Positions 20,855-31,202 of a stretch of 64,000 nucleotides of DNA are shown in pieces. Made by a program: the position numbers and the translations under genes. The stretch is from an uncultured Pontibacter sp. (GTDB taxonomy: Bacteria; Bacteroidota; Bacteroidia; Cytophagales; Hymenobacteraceae), in NCBI RefSeq assembly GCF_947499215.1, contig NZ_CANMNI010000001.1, forward strand, positions 806,001 to 870,000, given 5' to 3'. Every line of letters begins with the position of its first letter. Position 1 is the stretch's first letter. The notes below the pieces were generated by a model. The model was given only the letters and a program-made list of their open reading frames with translations, searched no databases and was not told the DNA's origin.

Positions 20855-22495
20855 ATGATTGACATTCAGCACAAGGTACTTAAAAAAGAGGTTGAGATTA
20901 TAGAGTTACTAATAGGCGATGATGCCTTGAGACAAATCCAAGATAATGAGTTTATCTCTGACTGGGACAACATATATGATCTATGTCCTTGGGCTACTGT
21001 TTTTCAAAAAAGGGAATTTGTAACCTCATGGTATAGGATCTACCAAGACAAATATGTTCCTATTATTGTCAGTGCAAAAAATAATGGAAGACTCACCGGC
21101 CTTCTAACGTTAGCAAAAAGTAATGATAAACATATAATCGGCGCAGGAGGGAATCAAGCTGAATATCAGGTCTGGTTAGCTGAAGATTCTTCCAACTCGG
21201 AATTCATAATAAATGCGCTGAGTCTTCTTCAGAAGCAATTTCCTAAAGCTGCGATTCATTTAAAGTATATTCCCTACAATACTCCCATCGGTTGTATAAA
21301 GACCGATCCTTACTGGAAAAGCCGATGCATGGTCCAGTCATTTAAACAACCCCTACTAGTTGTAGATGAAGCTAGCCTTACCCGTGAATTGAAGAAGAAA
21401 AACAGAAGAGAGAAACTAAATCGTTTAAAAAGATTAGGTGAGTTAAAGTTTGAGCGCATTACAGGAACCGATGAGTTTGCCTCAACCATCGAAGAGCTTG
21501 CCGTTCAATTTGATTTCCGAAAAGGTGCGACAGTAAACATTAACCCATTCAAAGATGACCCATTCAAGCGAAAGTTCATGCTTGCTTTGTTTGAGCATAA
21601 TTTAGTACATGCCACAATTCTGAAGCTAAATGATGAAATTATTGCCTCTAATATAGGTGCAATGGATAACAACTGGGTCCATTTGCAAGGTCTTAATACC
21701 CACTCTCCTTTCTATGCAAAGCATTCTCCCGGTATACTTCATTTCCTGATGCTTGGCAAGCTGATGGTCGAGGAGAATTTTAAAGTGTTTGACTTAACAC
21801 CTGGAGGAGACTCCTATAAAGAGGATCTGGCAAACCATTATGAAAATGCATTCGAACTTACCATCAGCAACCCTAGTCATATTCTATCAAAAAATCTTCA
21901 GTATAAGCTGATTAAATATATAAAGCTGACTTTATTAAAAGCTGTAGCAAGAAAAACTTTTATTAAAGATTTTAAAAAAGCTACTTGGAATACATCTGAG
22001 AGAATTCGTAAAAGCCTAAGATCATCAGTTACTGACTATATTACTTTTATATATCCTGCAAAACAGGACAGAGTTTATTCTACTTACTGCCATTCTATCA
22101 TTAAACTTCAGAATTCCACTATTCCCATCAATAAAATGAGCCTCGAAGACCTGCTGGACTACGACGGCCGTGAGGCGTGGCAGACGCGGTGGGAGTTTCT
22201 GGAGGAGGCAATGCGGCGCTTCGAGTCGGGTGAGCGCAGCTACACCTGGGCCGAGGGGGGGCGGCTGCTGGCCTGCGCCTGGCTGGGGAGGGCGCCTGTC
22301 GGCGGCCCGGCGCCGGAGGGGGCGCCCGTGCTGCGGGGCATCTACTGCCACCCGGCCGGCCGGGGGCGGCTGGCCGGCTTTCTGGCGGCCGCGGCGGGGG
22401 AGGCCTGCCAAGGCGGGGGAGAGCTGTACGCCACGGCCCGGGAGGCATACACCTCCCAAGCCCTTGAAGCGATTGGATTCACATTAGTCACTTAG
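20855..22495 (+). CDS. CelD/BcsL-like GNAT acetyltransferase with an extra GC-rich C-terminal domain
   Basis: WDNIYDLCPWATVFQKREFVTSWYRIYQ; KLNRLKRLGELKFERITG; FDLTPGGDSYKEDLANHY; C-terminus shared almost verbatim with the convergent gene 23020-24663. Confidence 0.8.
   Translation: MIDIQHKVLKKEVEIIELLIGDDALRQIQDNEFISDWDNIYDLCPWATVFQKREFVTSWYRIYQDKYVPIIVSAKNNGRLTGLLTLAKSNDKHIIGAGGNQAEYQVWLAEDSSNSEFIINALSLLQKQFPKAAIHLKYIPYNTPIGCIKTDPYWKSRCMVQSFKQPLLVVDEASLTRELKKKNRREKLNRLKRLGELKFERITGTDEFASTIEELAVQFDFRKGATVNINPFKDDPFKRKFMLALFEHNLVHATILKLNDEIIASNIGAMDNNWVHLQGLNTHSPFYAKHSPGILHFLMLGKLMVEENFKVFDLTPGGDSYKEDLANHYENAFELTISNPSHILSKNLQYKLIKYIKLTLLKAVARKTFIKDFKKATWNTSERIRKSLRSSVTDYITFIYPAKQDRVYSTYCHSIIKLQNSTIPINKMSLEDLLDYDGREAWQTRWEFLEEAMRRFESGERSYTWAEGGRLLACAWLGRAPVGGPAPEGAPVLRGIYCHPAGRGRLAGFLAAAAGEACQGGGELYATAREAYTSQALEAIGFTLVT
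22147..22490 (+). repeat. Copy A of a GC-rich ~340-bp inverted repeat coding for the GNAT C-terminal domain
   Basis: 'gacctgctggactacgacggccgtg...ccttgaagcgattggattcacattag' matches the reverse complement of ~23028-23363 with few differences. Confidence 0.9.
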
Positions 22496-23019
22496 ATGTT
22501 GACAATTCAAACATCCATTAGCTTGTATTTATCTAGCCGTAACTTTACCCTAATATCTAATATATTGCAGATATGATTGAAGGTGACTTATCATCATAAT
22601 CACAGTTTTGTTAATCTAAGAATCTACTTGCATATAAACACTCGTGATGTAGCTTGTGATAAGGAGAGCACAATGGGCTCTGTGCTAAACTCCCTTTTTA
22701 ATATTGTAGTAGGCGTTGGATACTAAAGCCAAACAAATTCGATTACTAATTAGGATTATGAGATTGTAAATGCAAAAAAACGTCCTTATCTACTATGGCG
22801 ATGCAACATATTTTAAAGATGGCTTACTATTCCAGCATGTCACGGAATAGTCACCCCACAAGATTGTTAAAGCAAATTAACACTTGAAAGGACATCTTGA
22901 TCAACAATACCTCACATTAACCATTACACAAGTGGACGATAGGTTTGAAAATGATTAATATTTGTTTGGGGCAATGCAGATAAAATAATTAATAGCAAGT
23001 GTTCAATACATATTAGTTT

Positions 23020-24663
23020 TTAGTTCACTAATGTGAATCCAATCGCTTCAAGGGCTTGGGAGGTGTATGCCTCCCGGGCCGTGGCGTACAGCTCTCCCCC
23101 GTCCTGGCAGGCCACCGCGGCCGCCAGAAAGCCCGCCAGCCGCCCCCGGCCGGCTGGGTGGCAGTAGATGCCCCGCAGCACGGGCGCCCCCTCCGGCGCC
23201 GGGCCGCCGACAGGCGCCCTCCCCAGCCAAGCGCAGGCCAGCAGCCGCCCCCCCTCGGCCCAGGTGTAGCTCCGCTCACCCGACTCGAAGCGCCGCATCG
23301 ACTCCCCCAGAAACTCCCACCGCGTCTGCCACACCCCACGGCCGTCGTAGTCCAACAGGTCGTTTAGGTTATTATACCTAACTTCAACAGAAGCACAAGA
23401 TTCTGAGCGCTTTATGTCATCAGCTAGAATTCTGTAGTGTTTCTTTTCCCCTTCTCTTACTTTGAAAAGTAGTAAGCTTAACCCCGAATTGAGGAATGCT
23501 TTAGTCTTACCTTTAAAAAGATAAATATTTTTTCTGATAGCCAACTCAACTGACATCGGCCTTAAACCTGATTTAATCAGACGATCATGAAGACCCTTTT
23601 TTAACCGCTTTTTGAGTTGAAAGCTTAGTTTATTAGAAACTACAAGCTCATGTACATAATCATGATTTGTAGCCATACGCTCCTTATAAGAGTCTCCACC
23701 TGGAGTTAGATCAAATACAGCCACACCTTCTTCTGATAGGTGCTGTCCTAGCATAAGAAAATGCACGAACCCTGGTGAATAGTAATTAGCATACAAAGGT
23801 GTATGGATGTTGATACCCCCTAGATGCACCCAATCCTTGCTTATCACGGCAGCTATTGCTGCTATTACCTCTTCGTTCACTTTTAGTACTGTTGCATGGA
23901 GAAGCCCTAATTGGAAAAGCTCCTGCAGGAAAACGGCCTTGAGCGGATTCTCCCGAAAACGGTTCTTGTTGAACATGGCCCCCTGCCGGAAGTCATACTG
24001 TACGGCCAGTTCCTTGAGCATGGCTGAGAAGGCAGCGGCATCTGTCACCCGCTCCAGACGTACCTCGCCTATCCGGCGCAGTCGGTTCAGCTTATTCTTA
24101 AACTCAGTTTTTCTAAACATTTTAGGCAGATCGGGGGCAGCCATGTCCATCAGGGGACGGCGGGCGGGCTGTACCACGCATTGCGCCCGCCAGCGCGGGT
24201 CAGCCTCGGCCCAGCTCATGGGGGCACCCGGAGGCAGAAATCGCAGGTGCACGGCATGGCCCGGCAGTCGACGCTGCAGCTCTGTGAGGGCTGTCGTGAT
24301 GAAGGACTCGCCCTCGGCCTCAGCCGAAAGCCAGCACTGGTACTCGGCCTCGAAGTGGCCGGCCCCCACCAGTTGCCCCCCACCTTGGGGAAGCGCCAAG
24401 GTCAGCAGGCCCGTTAGCTGCCCCTCCTGCACTGCACGCACCAGCACAGGCAGATAGGCCCCTTGGTAGGTGCGGTACCAGCACGCAACAAAGTTTCTGC
24501 TCTGGAACACGGTACCCCAAGGACAGGCCTCGTAGAGCCGGTCCCAGTCCTGCTGAAAATCCTCATCCGAGAGTAAAGTAAAAACCTCTTCCCCTATCAA
24601 TACATCAAGTCCTTGTGTATTCACAGGCAAAGTAGATGTAGCATGATTAACTATGGTTTGCAT
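23020..24663 (-). CDS. CelD/BcsL-like GNAT acetyltransferase, paralog of 20855-22495
   Basis: WDRLYEACPWGTVFQSRNFVACWYRTYQ; FKNKLNRLRRIGEVRLERVTDA; VFDLTPGGDSYKERMATNH; same C-terminal domain. Confidence 0.8.
   Translation of the reverse strand: MQTIVNHATSTLPVNTQGLDVLIGEEVFTLLSDEDFQQDWDRLYEACPWGTVFQSRNFVACWYRTYQGAYLPVLVRAVQEGQLTGLLTLALPQGGGQLVGAGHFEAEYQCWLSAEAEGESFITTALTELQRRLPGHAVHLRFLPPGAPMSWAEADPRWRAQCVVQPARRPLMDMAAPDLPKMFRKTEFKNKLNRLRRIGEVRLERVTDAAAFSAMLKELAVQYDFRQGAMFNKNRFRENPLKAVFLQELFQLGLLHATVLKVNEEVIAAIAAVISKDWVHLGGINIHTPLYANYYSPGFVHFLMLGQHLSEEGVAVFDLTPGGDSYKERMATNHDYVHELVVSNKLSFQLKKRLKKGLHDRLIKSGLRPMSVELAIRKNIYLFKGKTKAFLNSGLSLLLFKVREGEKKHYRILADDIKRSESCASVEVRYNNLNDLLDYDGRGVWQTRWEFLGESMRRFESGERSYTWAEGGRLLACAWLGRAPVGGPAPEGAPVLRGIYCHPAGRGRLAGFLAAAVACQDGGELYATAREAYTSQALEAIGFTLVN
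23028..23363 (-). repeat. Copy B of the GC-rich inverted repeat
   Basis: Near-identical to 22147-22490 on the opposite strand; one short indel (GEACQGGG vs ACQDGG region). Confidence 0.9.
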
Positions 24664-24761
24664 AGGATATTATTTTAGAGTTTACAGGTATAACCCGTAC
24701 CTTCATTAATACTATTCTTACACTTTGCAGAAGAACAAAGACAGTATGGCTCAATAACACA

Positions 24762-25916
24762 TCAGCCTGCAGAAACGACTTGCACAGTTGAACTCGCACG
24801 AGCTTCTTTGACAGCATCAACAATTTGTAAAAGGTTCTCTAACGTTAGCTCTTGATGAACCGGCAAAGCTAATACCCCCTCCCGAAGAGACTTGCTTCTT
24901 GGGAAGTCGGCTACAGGAAGAGATGGATGTGGGTTTATCCAAAACAGAAGTCCATTTACTCCTCTTAGGCGCAGTCTGGCTAGGAATTCGCGTGGTTCAA
25001 CCACCTCAAGAGGAAAAGCAAAAGGGCTTGCCCCTTCCGGAAGAAATGCAAACGGAGGTGGAACCATATCCCCCAGATGTCTGAGCAAGAACCTGTAATT
25101 TTCCCTTCTGCGGTGGGCTGTTTGCTCATCTAGAATTTTAGGAAGCAGATACCTAGTCATGCTGGAAGGAGGCGAAGAAGCATCACCGACTTCGAACTCA
25201 ATGTGCGTGCGTTTGTTCAGCCTATTCCAAGACCTATTCAGCTTGGTCTGTATAGGTTTTAGCATTATATGGATGATTCCCAGTTCGCTTCTTCGGGAGG
25301 CAATCCAGTTAATGTGCCTTTTAAAAGCACGCCAAACTCCAGATTTGGGTTGCCCAGAGGGAGGCGCGAGAGGAACGTTCGCAATGACTGCTCCCCCGTC
25401 GGGTAGACCATAAGTTTTATACAGGCAAAATAGCCCCATATGTCCAAATGAGCCTACCGGCTTCCCGTTGTGCGTTGCAAGGAAGGCTTGTGCGGCATCC
25501 TCCACTAACATTATTTCCCTGTCATCGCACCACTGCCGCCAATATGCTGCATCTTGAGGAAAGCCCAAGTAGTGTATAATGTAAAGAGCCCGAACACCAG
25601 AACTCATCAAAGACTGTAGTTCCTCCGGATCAGGCTCGAGGTTTTCCTTAACCTCATAATAACGAATCTGAAGCCCCGCCTCTATCAAAGCTTCTACTTC
25701 AGAACCATGGTGATATGCAGGGACAAGGATAATATCGCCACTCTTTAGCCCCAAAGCATGACATGAATTACAGATTGCGTGTCTTGCTAGAGAGTATAAT
25801 CTGCAATTGTCCTGATCGAGCGGAAACGGCTTCCAGTCAGAATTACTTCTAAAATAAATGTCAATTGGCAAAGAGGGCCAAATGAGGAGACTGCGAGTAG
25901 GGTGTATCTTTCTCAT
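24762..25916 (-). CDS. DegT/DnrJ/EryC1/StrS-family PLP aminotransferase
   Basis: DIILVPAYHHGSEVEALIEAGLQIRYYEV; EDAAQAFLATHNGKPVGSFGHMGLFCLYKTYGLPDGGAV. Start taken as MRKIHPTRS (ATG 25916) because the longer ORF (to 25997) overlaps the upstream gene. Confidence 0.82.
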   Translation of the reverse strand: MRKIHPTRSLLIWPSLPIDIYFRSNSDWKPFPLDQDNCRLYSLARHAICNSCHALGLKSGDIILVPAYHHGSEVEALIEAGLQIRYYEVKENLEPDPEELQSLMSSGVRALYIIHYLGFPQDAAYWRQWCDDREIMLVEDAAQAFLATHNGKPVGSFGHMGLFCLYKTYGLPDGGAVIANVPLAPPSGQPKSGVWRAFKRHINWIASRRSELGIIHIMLKPIQTKLNRSWNRLNKRTHIEFEVGDASSPPSSMTRYLLPKILDEQTAHRRRENYRFLLRHLGDMVPPPFAFLPEGASPFAFPLEVVEPREFLARLRLRGVNGLLFWINPHPSLPVADFPRSKSLREGVLALPVHQELTLENLLQIVDAVKEARASSTVQVVSAG

Positions 25917-25950
25917 TTTAAGCAATTCAGAGGTAATTAATTTAATGGTG

Positions 25951-26937
25951 TCAGTTAAATTGAGGCAAAGTCTTAGGCACTTTAATAGGTGGGGCACTAG
26001 ACGGGGTAACTTTAATTTTTGTATCTAGCTTATAAGTTCCCTGCAATTTTTGGACAAGTGGTTGCCAAATGCCTACCATGCGACAAATGTTCTCAGCAAA
26101 AGATGCGCCCTCCAAATAACCAAATCTTGGTAACTCGAAATAATCTTTTAGGCTTTCTTTGGTGAGATACTGTGGCTTGCTAGAAAATGCTAACTTATAC
26201 CCTAAGTTCCTCAACACCACCATCTCTCTTTGCCCATAGTCGCCATTGGGGTAAGCAAAAAAATCCACTTCTTTATGCATCCAAGTCTCTAACTTTCGCT
26301 TTGAAATTTTCAGTTCTTCCACCACATCTTCATCCTCACAATTGATAAGTATAGGATGTGAATGCGTATGCCCGCCGATTGTTACATATGGGGAGCAAGC
26401 TGCTTGCTTTACCTGCTCGATAGTTAATGCCTCTCTCTCAATCGATCTGTACTTCTTTATGTCATTAATTATAGAGAGTCGGTCATTATTATGCATCCTC
26501 TTGAGAGTTGCTTTGGAGGGGACAACCAAGGGTGTTCCTTCGGCTACATTTAAATAGGACCACCAATAAGCGCCTTCTTCTACTGGTTCAGTTGAGACGA
26601 ATATGGTTACCGGTACACAGTATTTATTTGCTATCTCAACAATGCTGGATTCATTACTCTGCCATCCATCGTCAACTGTAATTATAATTGCCCCCTTTGG
26701 CAACTCAAGGTTTTCTCGTATAATATCTAAAACATCCGCTGGACTAAGGAATGTAAAACCTTTGTGCTTTAGCCATCTCACACTCTTTTCAAATTCCTCC
26801 TTTGTGGGCTTGTGAAAGTAGAGTGACAATATATAGTCTCCTCTCATGGCTTTCATTCTTGCTCTACGAACAACCCCGAAGATAATTAGAAGTGAGGCAA
26901 TCAACCACGAGCAAATATTTCTTACAGTGATTTTCAT
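25951..26937 (-). CDS. Polysaccharide deacetylase (NodB-like)
   Basis: GAIIITVDDGWQSNESS; YVTIGGHTHSHPIL; VDFFAYPNGDYGQRE. Confidence 0.88.
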   Translation of the reverse strand: MKITVRNICSWLIASLLIIFGVVRRARMKAMRGDYILSLYFHKPTKEEFEKSVRWLKHKGFTFLSPADVLDIIRENLELPKGAIIITVDDGWQSNESSIVEIANKYCVPVTIFVSTEPVEEGAYWWSYLNVAEGTPLVVPSKATLKRMHNNDRLSIINDIKKYRSIEREALTIEQVKQAACSPYVTIGGHTHSHPILINCEDEDVVEELKISKRKLETWMHKEVDFFAYPNGDYGQREMVVLRNLGYKLAFSSKPQYLTKESLKDYFELPRFGYLEGASFAENICRMVGIWQPLVQKLQGTYKLDTKIKVTPSSAPPIKVPKTLPQFN

Positions 26938-27649
26938 TGTCTAGAACGACTTTAACTGAGTAATAAATCTTATAAGTATGAGTTGAGGCAAAGCTATCTA
27001 AGAGCACATTCTTAAGAGTTTTGATTTAAGGGGGTCTTCAAACTACAACTGCAGTTTAAGTTCGTTTTCTATTTGCGATTCAACAGTTTTTATACTAAAA
27101 AATAGTATATTAGTTATATGATTTGCTCACTTATTTATGATCGTGCTTAAAAAGCATGTGAACAGCTCTATTGTTGAAGTTTAGAGTTTAGAGTGGCAAA
27201 TAACTCTCAAAAGGCGCAACGTGACTATCTTATATTTACAAGGATTTTTCTTAAAGAAGAGAATTTTATAGCTATACCCATCTGTCCCGCCTACATAACC
27301 CTAAAGCTATATAACTCGCCCAGCTACGGACGCCACTAGCTCCGCATTTGAGTTTGTGACCTGCCCACTGGTCCAAGTGCTTGATCACAAAACTTGACTC
27401 ATGCCCAGCACCTAGGCAATGCCCCATAGTTAGATAGGATGAGGCTCATCACAAGCTTTCCGGAGGGCCGATATCCCTTTATACTTATTTTATGAACTAC
27501 TGATCAGTTTAATATAAATTAATCTTAAAATAAAAACAAGACCTTCTATTAAGCGTATAAAGATTTAATCAAAATATAGCACTTTATAAAAAATAAACTT
27601 AACTAATTAAAGTCAATTCCTTTAAGGAGCGCTTAAATCAATAAAGAGT

Positions 27650-28024
27650 ATGTTGCTAAACTCATTATCGTTCCTACTATTCGTTACTAGAACATGTTTG
27701 CTTTATATCGCCCTGTTAACTAGGTATCGGTGGGATTTGATGCTCACAAATGGGTTATCATCTTACGACTTCAAAGCCGTAGTTTATTCTTTAGCTGTTG
27801 ATCGCGGAAATTTGAAACTGCAAAAACAACTAGGAGGGTACAACCTTTATGTTTCCTATTTTCTACACTTAGTAGGCGGTCCAATTGAAAAAGCCAGCAA
27901 TCTGCTTACGCATTTTCTTCAAAAGTTCAACCTTGAATACAATCGGATGGTGCAGTATCTGAAACTCCAGCTATGGGGTTTCATTATGAACTTAGTTGTA
28001 GCCGACAGATTGAGTATTAATTAG
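27650..28024 (+). pseudogene. Remnant of an MBOAT-family O-acyltransferase (AlgI-like)
   Basis: MLLNSLSFLLF N-terminus directly joined to YNLYVSYFLHLVGGPIEKASNLLTHF...YNRMVQYLKLQLWGFIMNLVVADRLSIN; central TM block and C-terminal half with catalytic His absent; an out-of-frame DAVYRD continues just after the stop. Confidence 0.75.
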
Positions 28025-28102
28025 ACGCTGTTTACAGAGACTCAAGCTTACAATAACAGGCGACCCATAATCAATATCTAACCCCTTATATCATTTAGCT
28101 CA

Positions 28103-29935
28103 ATGTGTGGAATAGCAGGAATAATTCAATTTGAAGATAAAACACCTCAAGAAACGGGTTTACGAAACATGATGCAGAAAATGAAGCATCGTGGTCCAGA
28201 TGATGATGGGGTATTTATAGAAGATAAGGTAGGTTTAGGTTTTGTAAGACTCAGTATTATAGATCTCACACCTGATGGGCACCAGCCTATGTTTTCGGCA
28301 GACGCTAGGTATGTACTTGTTTTTAACGGTGAGATCTTTAACTATGTGGAGCTGCGGGAAGAACTTTCCCAGAAAGGTGTTGTGTTCAAAACCAAAACTG
28401 ACACCGAGGTTTTATTAAACTCCTATATTTATTGGGGTGAGGAGTGCATGCATCATTTTAATGGTATGTGGGCTTTTGCAATTTATGACAGGACCAATAA
28501 GTCTGTTTTTGCATCGAGAGACCGTTTTGGTATAAAGCCCTTTTATTACTTGCATACCGATACCTTCTTTGCGTTCTGCTCTGAAATTCCACCACTGCTT
28601 ACACTCTTACAGGCCAAGCCAACTCCAAATTATCAAAGCATATTTGATTACCTAGCTTTCAGCAGAACAGATCAAAACGAGAACACTTTTTTCAGTGAAA
28701 TAAAAAAACTACAGCATGGCTGTAAGCTCAGAGTAACTGATAACAGATTAAATATTGAGAAATGGTATAACCTTAAAGAGAGAGTAGCTAACACAGAGGT
28801 TTTTAATGACCCTGAGGAATACAGAGATTTACTCGCCTCTGCTATTAGACTTAGACTTAGGAGTGATGTGCCAGTGGGTGTATGCCTCAGCGGAGGATTG
28901 GACTCTTCTAGTATTGTATCTGTTTTACTTAAGGATTTTAACAAAACAGATTTGAACACTTTTTCGGCGGTATACGAGGACGGTCAGTTTGGGGACGAGA
29001 AACGATTTATTCATGAATACAAACCCGTTCTAAAGAACATGCACTATACCTCGCCCAGTGCCGTTACGTTGCAAAATGACCTGCACCACTTTGTGAAGGC
29101 ACATGCCGAACCCCTCCCCTCCACATCTCCTTATGCGCAGTATAAGGTAATGGAACTGGCTAAGGGCAATGTGGTGGTGACCCTAGATGGACAAGGTGCG
29201 GACGAAAAACTGGCAGGATACCACTACTTCTTTGGTTTCTATTTCAAGGATCTGCTCCGATCAGCTAGAATTGGCAGACTCAGCGGCGAAGTATACCACT
29301 ACATGACCAAGCATCGCAGTCTTTATGGCTTAAAAGCATTCATTTACTTTCTGCTTCCCGAAAACTCCAGAACTTCACTGCGGGTGGACGAAAAAGGCTA
29401 CATGGATTCCGCATTTGTGGACAGGTATAGTAAGTCAAATGGTATAGCCGGTCAGCTATACGGCTCAAAAACCTTAAAAGACTCCTTGCTTGATCACTTC
29501 GAGAACAAATTGGAGCATCTTCTTAAGTGGGAAGATATTAATTCCATGCACTTTTCACTAGAAGCACGAGTCCCCTTCTTAGATTATCGGTTGGTAGAAA
29601 AGACGCTGGCGAGTTCTGATAATTGGTCAATCCGAAATGGCATCACCAAGTATATTCTGAGAGAAGCCATGAAAGGCACTCTACCAGAAAAAATACGCAT
29701 GCGCCAAGACAAAATGGGTTTTGGCACACCGCAGGATGAGTGGTTTCGAGAACCTGCTTGGCAAAAGATTATTACAGATCTACTAATGAGCGATTCTTTT
29801 AGGGAACGGGGGATTATAAACTCTAACACTGCACTCAGCAAGTATAAAGACCATTTAGACGGCAAAGCCAACATTGCAAAAGAGATCTGGAAATGGATAC
29901 ACCTTGAGCTATGGTTCCGCGAATTTATCGATTAG
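28103..29935 (+). CDS. asnB: Glutamine-hydrolysing asparagine synthetase
   Basis: MCGIAGIIQFED N-terminal Cys2 amidotransferase; RHRGPDDDG-like KHRGPDDDG; GVCLSGGLDSSSIVSVL PP-loop. Confidence 0.95.
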   Translation: MCGIAGIIQFEDKTPQETGLRNMMQKMKHRGPDDDGVFIEDKVGLGFVRLSIIDLTPDGHQPMFSADARYVLVFNGEIFNYVELREELSQKGVVFKTKTDTEVLLNSYIYWGEECMHHFNGMWAFAIYDRTNKSVFASRDRFGIKPFYYLHTDTFFAFCSEIPPLLTLLQAKPTPNYQSIFDYLAFSRTDQNENTFFSEIKKLQHGCKLRVTDNRLNIEKWYNLKERVANTEVFNDPEEYRDLLASAIRLRLRSDVPVGVCLSGGLDSSSIVSVLLKDFNKTDLNTFSAVYEDGQFGDEKRFIHEYKPVLKNMHYTSPSAVTLQNDLHHFVKAHAEPLPSTSPYAQYKVMELAKGNVVVTLDGQGADEKLAGYHYFFGFYFKDLLRSARIGRLSGEVYHYMTKHRSLYGLKAFIYFLLPENSRTSLRVDEKGYMDSAFVDRYSKSNGIAGQLYGSKTLKDSLLDHFENKLEHLLKWEDINSMHFSLEARVPFLDYRLVEKTLASSDNWSIRNGITKYILREAMKGTLPEKIRMRQDKMGFGTPQDEWFREPAWQKIITDLLMSDSFRERGIINSNTALSKYKDHLDGKANIAKEIWKWIHLELWFREFID

Positions 29936-30117
29936 GTAAAGTGTACTTAAATCAGTGGAAAATAACCAAGGGGGGCAACCTAGTAACAAGTATATTCTCA
30001 ATATATCAATTGAATTGACGCACTTAAAACTCCAGCATTATACCAATGCGCTATAATTAATATGATCAATTAGTTAAAACCCTTAATCTAATAGGAGAAC
30101 TCACATTGGAAAAGAAG

Positions 30118-31077
30118 ATGAAAGTATTGTTTGTATCATCAGGCAACTCTAAAGCCTTTGATATTGCTCCCTTTATTAAAGTCCAAGGAGAATCTTTAAG
30201 GGAAAAGCAAATTGATTTAGAGTACTTTAAAATTACAGGAAAGGGTTTTTCTGGTTACCTCTCAAATGTCAAAATATTGAAGAGACTATTGAAATCAAAT
30301 GATTTTGACATTATACATGCCCATTTCACACTTTCTGCATGGGTAGTGGTTTTAGCAATGCCTAAAGTGCCAATTGTGCTATCCCTGATGGGTGATGACG
30401 CCCGCGGGAGAGTAAGAAAATTAGTCAAGAACAAGGTTTATATTAATTTTTTTACTTTTTCCACAATACTAATTCAACCCTTCATGAAAAAAATCATTTC
30501 CAAATCTCCAAATCTCGAAAAGTTTGTTTGGCAGAAAGGGAAATCATACTTATTGCCTAATGGGGTTGATGTCCAAAAGTTTTACCCTACAGAGCAGGAC
30601 TTCCGGGAAGAATTAGGTCTTGTGACAAATAAAAAGTACGTTCTTTTTTTAGGAAATACCCAAGACCCAACAAAAAACTTTCAGTTGCTAAATGCAACCA
30701 GAGAAGAGCTTTCTTCTCATGGTATTGAAATAGTTGCGCCATATCCCATCCCCCATCAACAGGTTTTTAAGTATTTGAATTCGGTTGACCTACTTGTGAT
30801 GTGCTCATATGATGAAGGATCCCCTAATGTTGTCAAAGAGGGGATGGCTTGCAATTGCAAAGGTGTATTTACTGATGTGGGTGACGTGCGGTATTTAGTG
30901 GACAATACACAAGGTTATGCAATAACTGATTTCGATGCTAAAGACCTCACAAAAAAAATTCTAGAGGTTATAGCCATGAACCACTGTGAGGGCAGGCAAA
31001 AGTTATTGAATCTTAAGTTGGACCTTCCTACAGTGGCTGATAAACTAAAAAGAATATATCAGGAAGCTAAAATTTGA
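30118..31077 (+). CDS. Glycosyltransferase family 4
   Basis: LLPNGVDVQKFYPTEQ; VLFLGNTQDPTKNFQLL; YDEGSPNVVKEGMACNCKGVFTDVGDVRYLV. ATG 30118 preferred to the listed 30106 start. Confidence 0.88.
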   Translation: MKVLFVSSGNSKAFDIAPFIKVQGESLREKQIDLEYFKITGKGFSGYLSNVKILKRLLKSNDFDIIHAHFTLSAWVVVLAMPKVPIVLSLMGDDARGRVRKLVKNKVYINFFTFSTILIQPFMKKIISKSPNLEKFVWQKGKSYLLPNGVDVQKFYPTEQDFREELGLVTNKKYVLFLGNTQDPTKNFQLLNATREELSSHGIEIVAPYPIPHQQVFKYLNSVDLLVMCSYDEGSPNVVKEGMACNCKGVFTDVGDVRYLVDNTQGYAITDFDAKDLTKKILEVIAMNHCEGRQKLLNLKLDLPTVADKLKRIYQEAKI

Positions 31078-31202
31078 TAATCTAAACCCAAATTATTTAC
31101 TCCTCTTTAATTATTGAAAGAGTTATCCGGGTTCACCTCAAGGTTTAAGGCTTTTTATACCTATCGATTAAAAGCAACCCCCTTAACCACCTTTAAATTA
31201 AA

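Noticed and set aside
22025-22487. Overlapping ORFs (22025-22459 -, 22128-22448 -, 22170-22487 +) and their mirror set at 23028-23381
   Set aside because: Stop-codon-poor GC-rich DNA; Pro/Arg/Ala-rich low-complexity translations antisense or out of frame to the real GNAT C-terminal domain.
23807-24457. 216-aa ORF on plus strand
   Set aside because: Antisense to the well-supported GNAT gene 23020-24663; no protein-like motifs.
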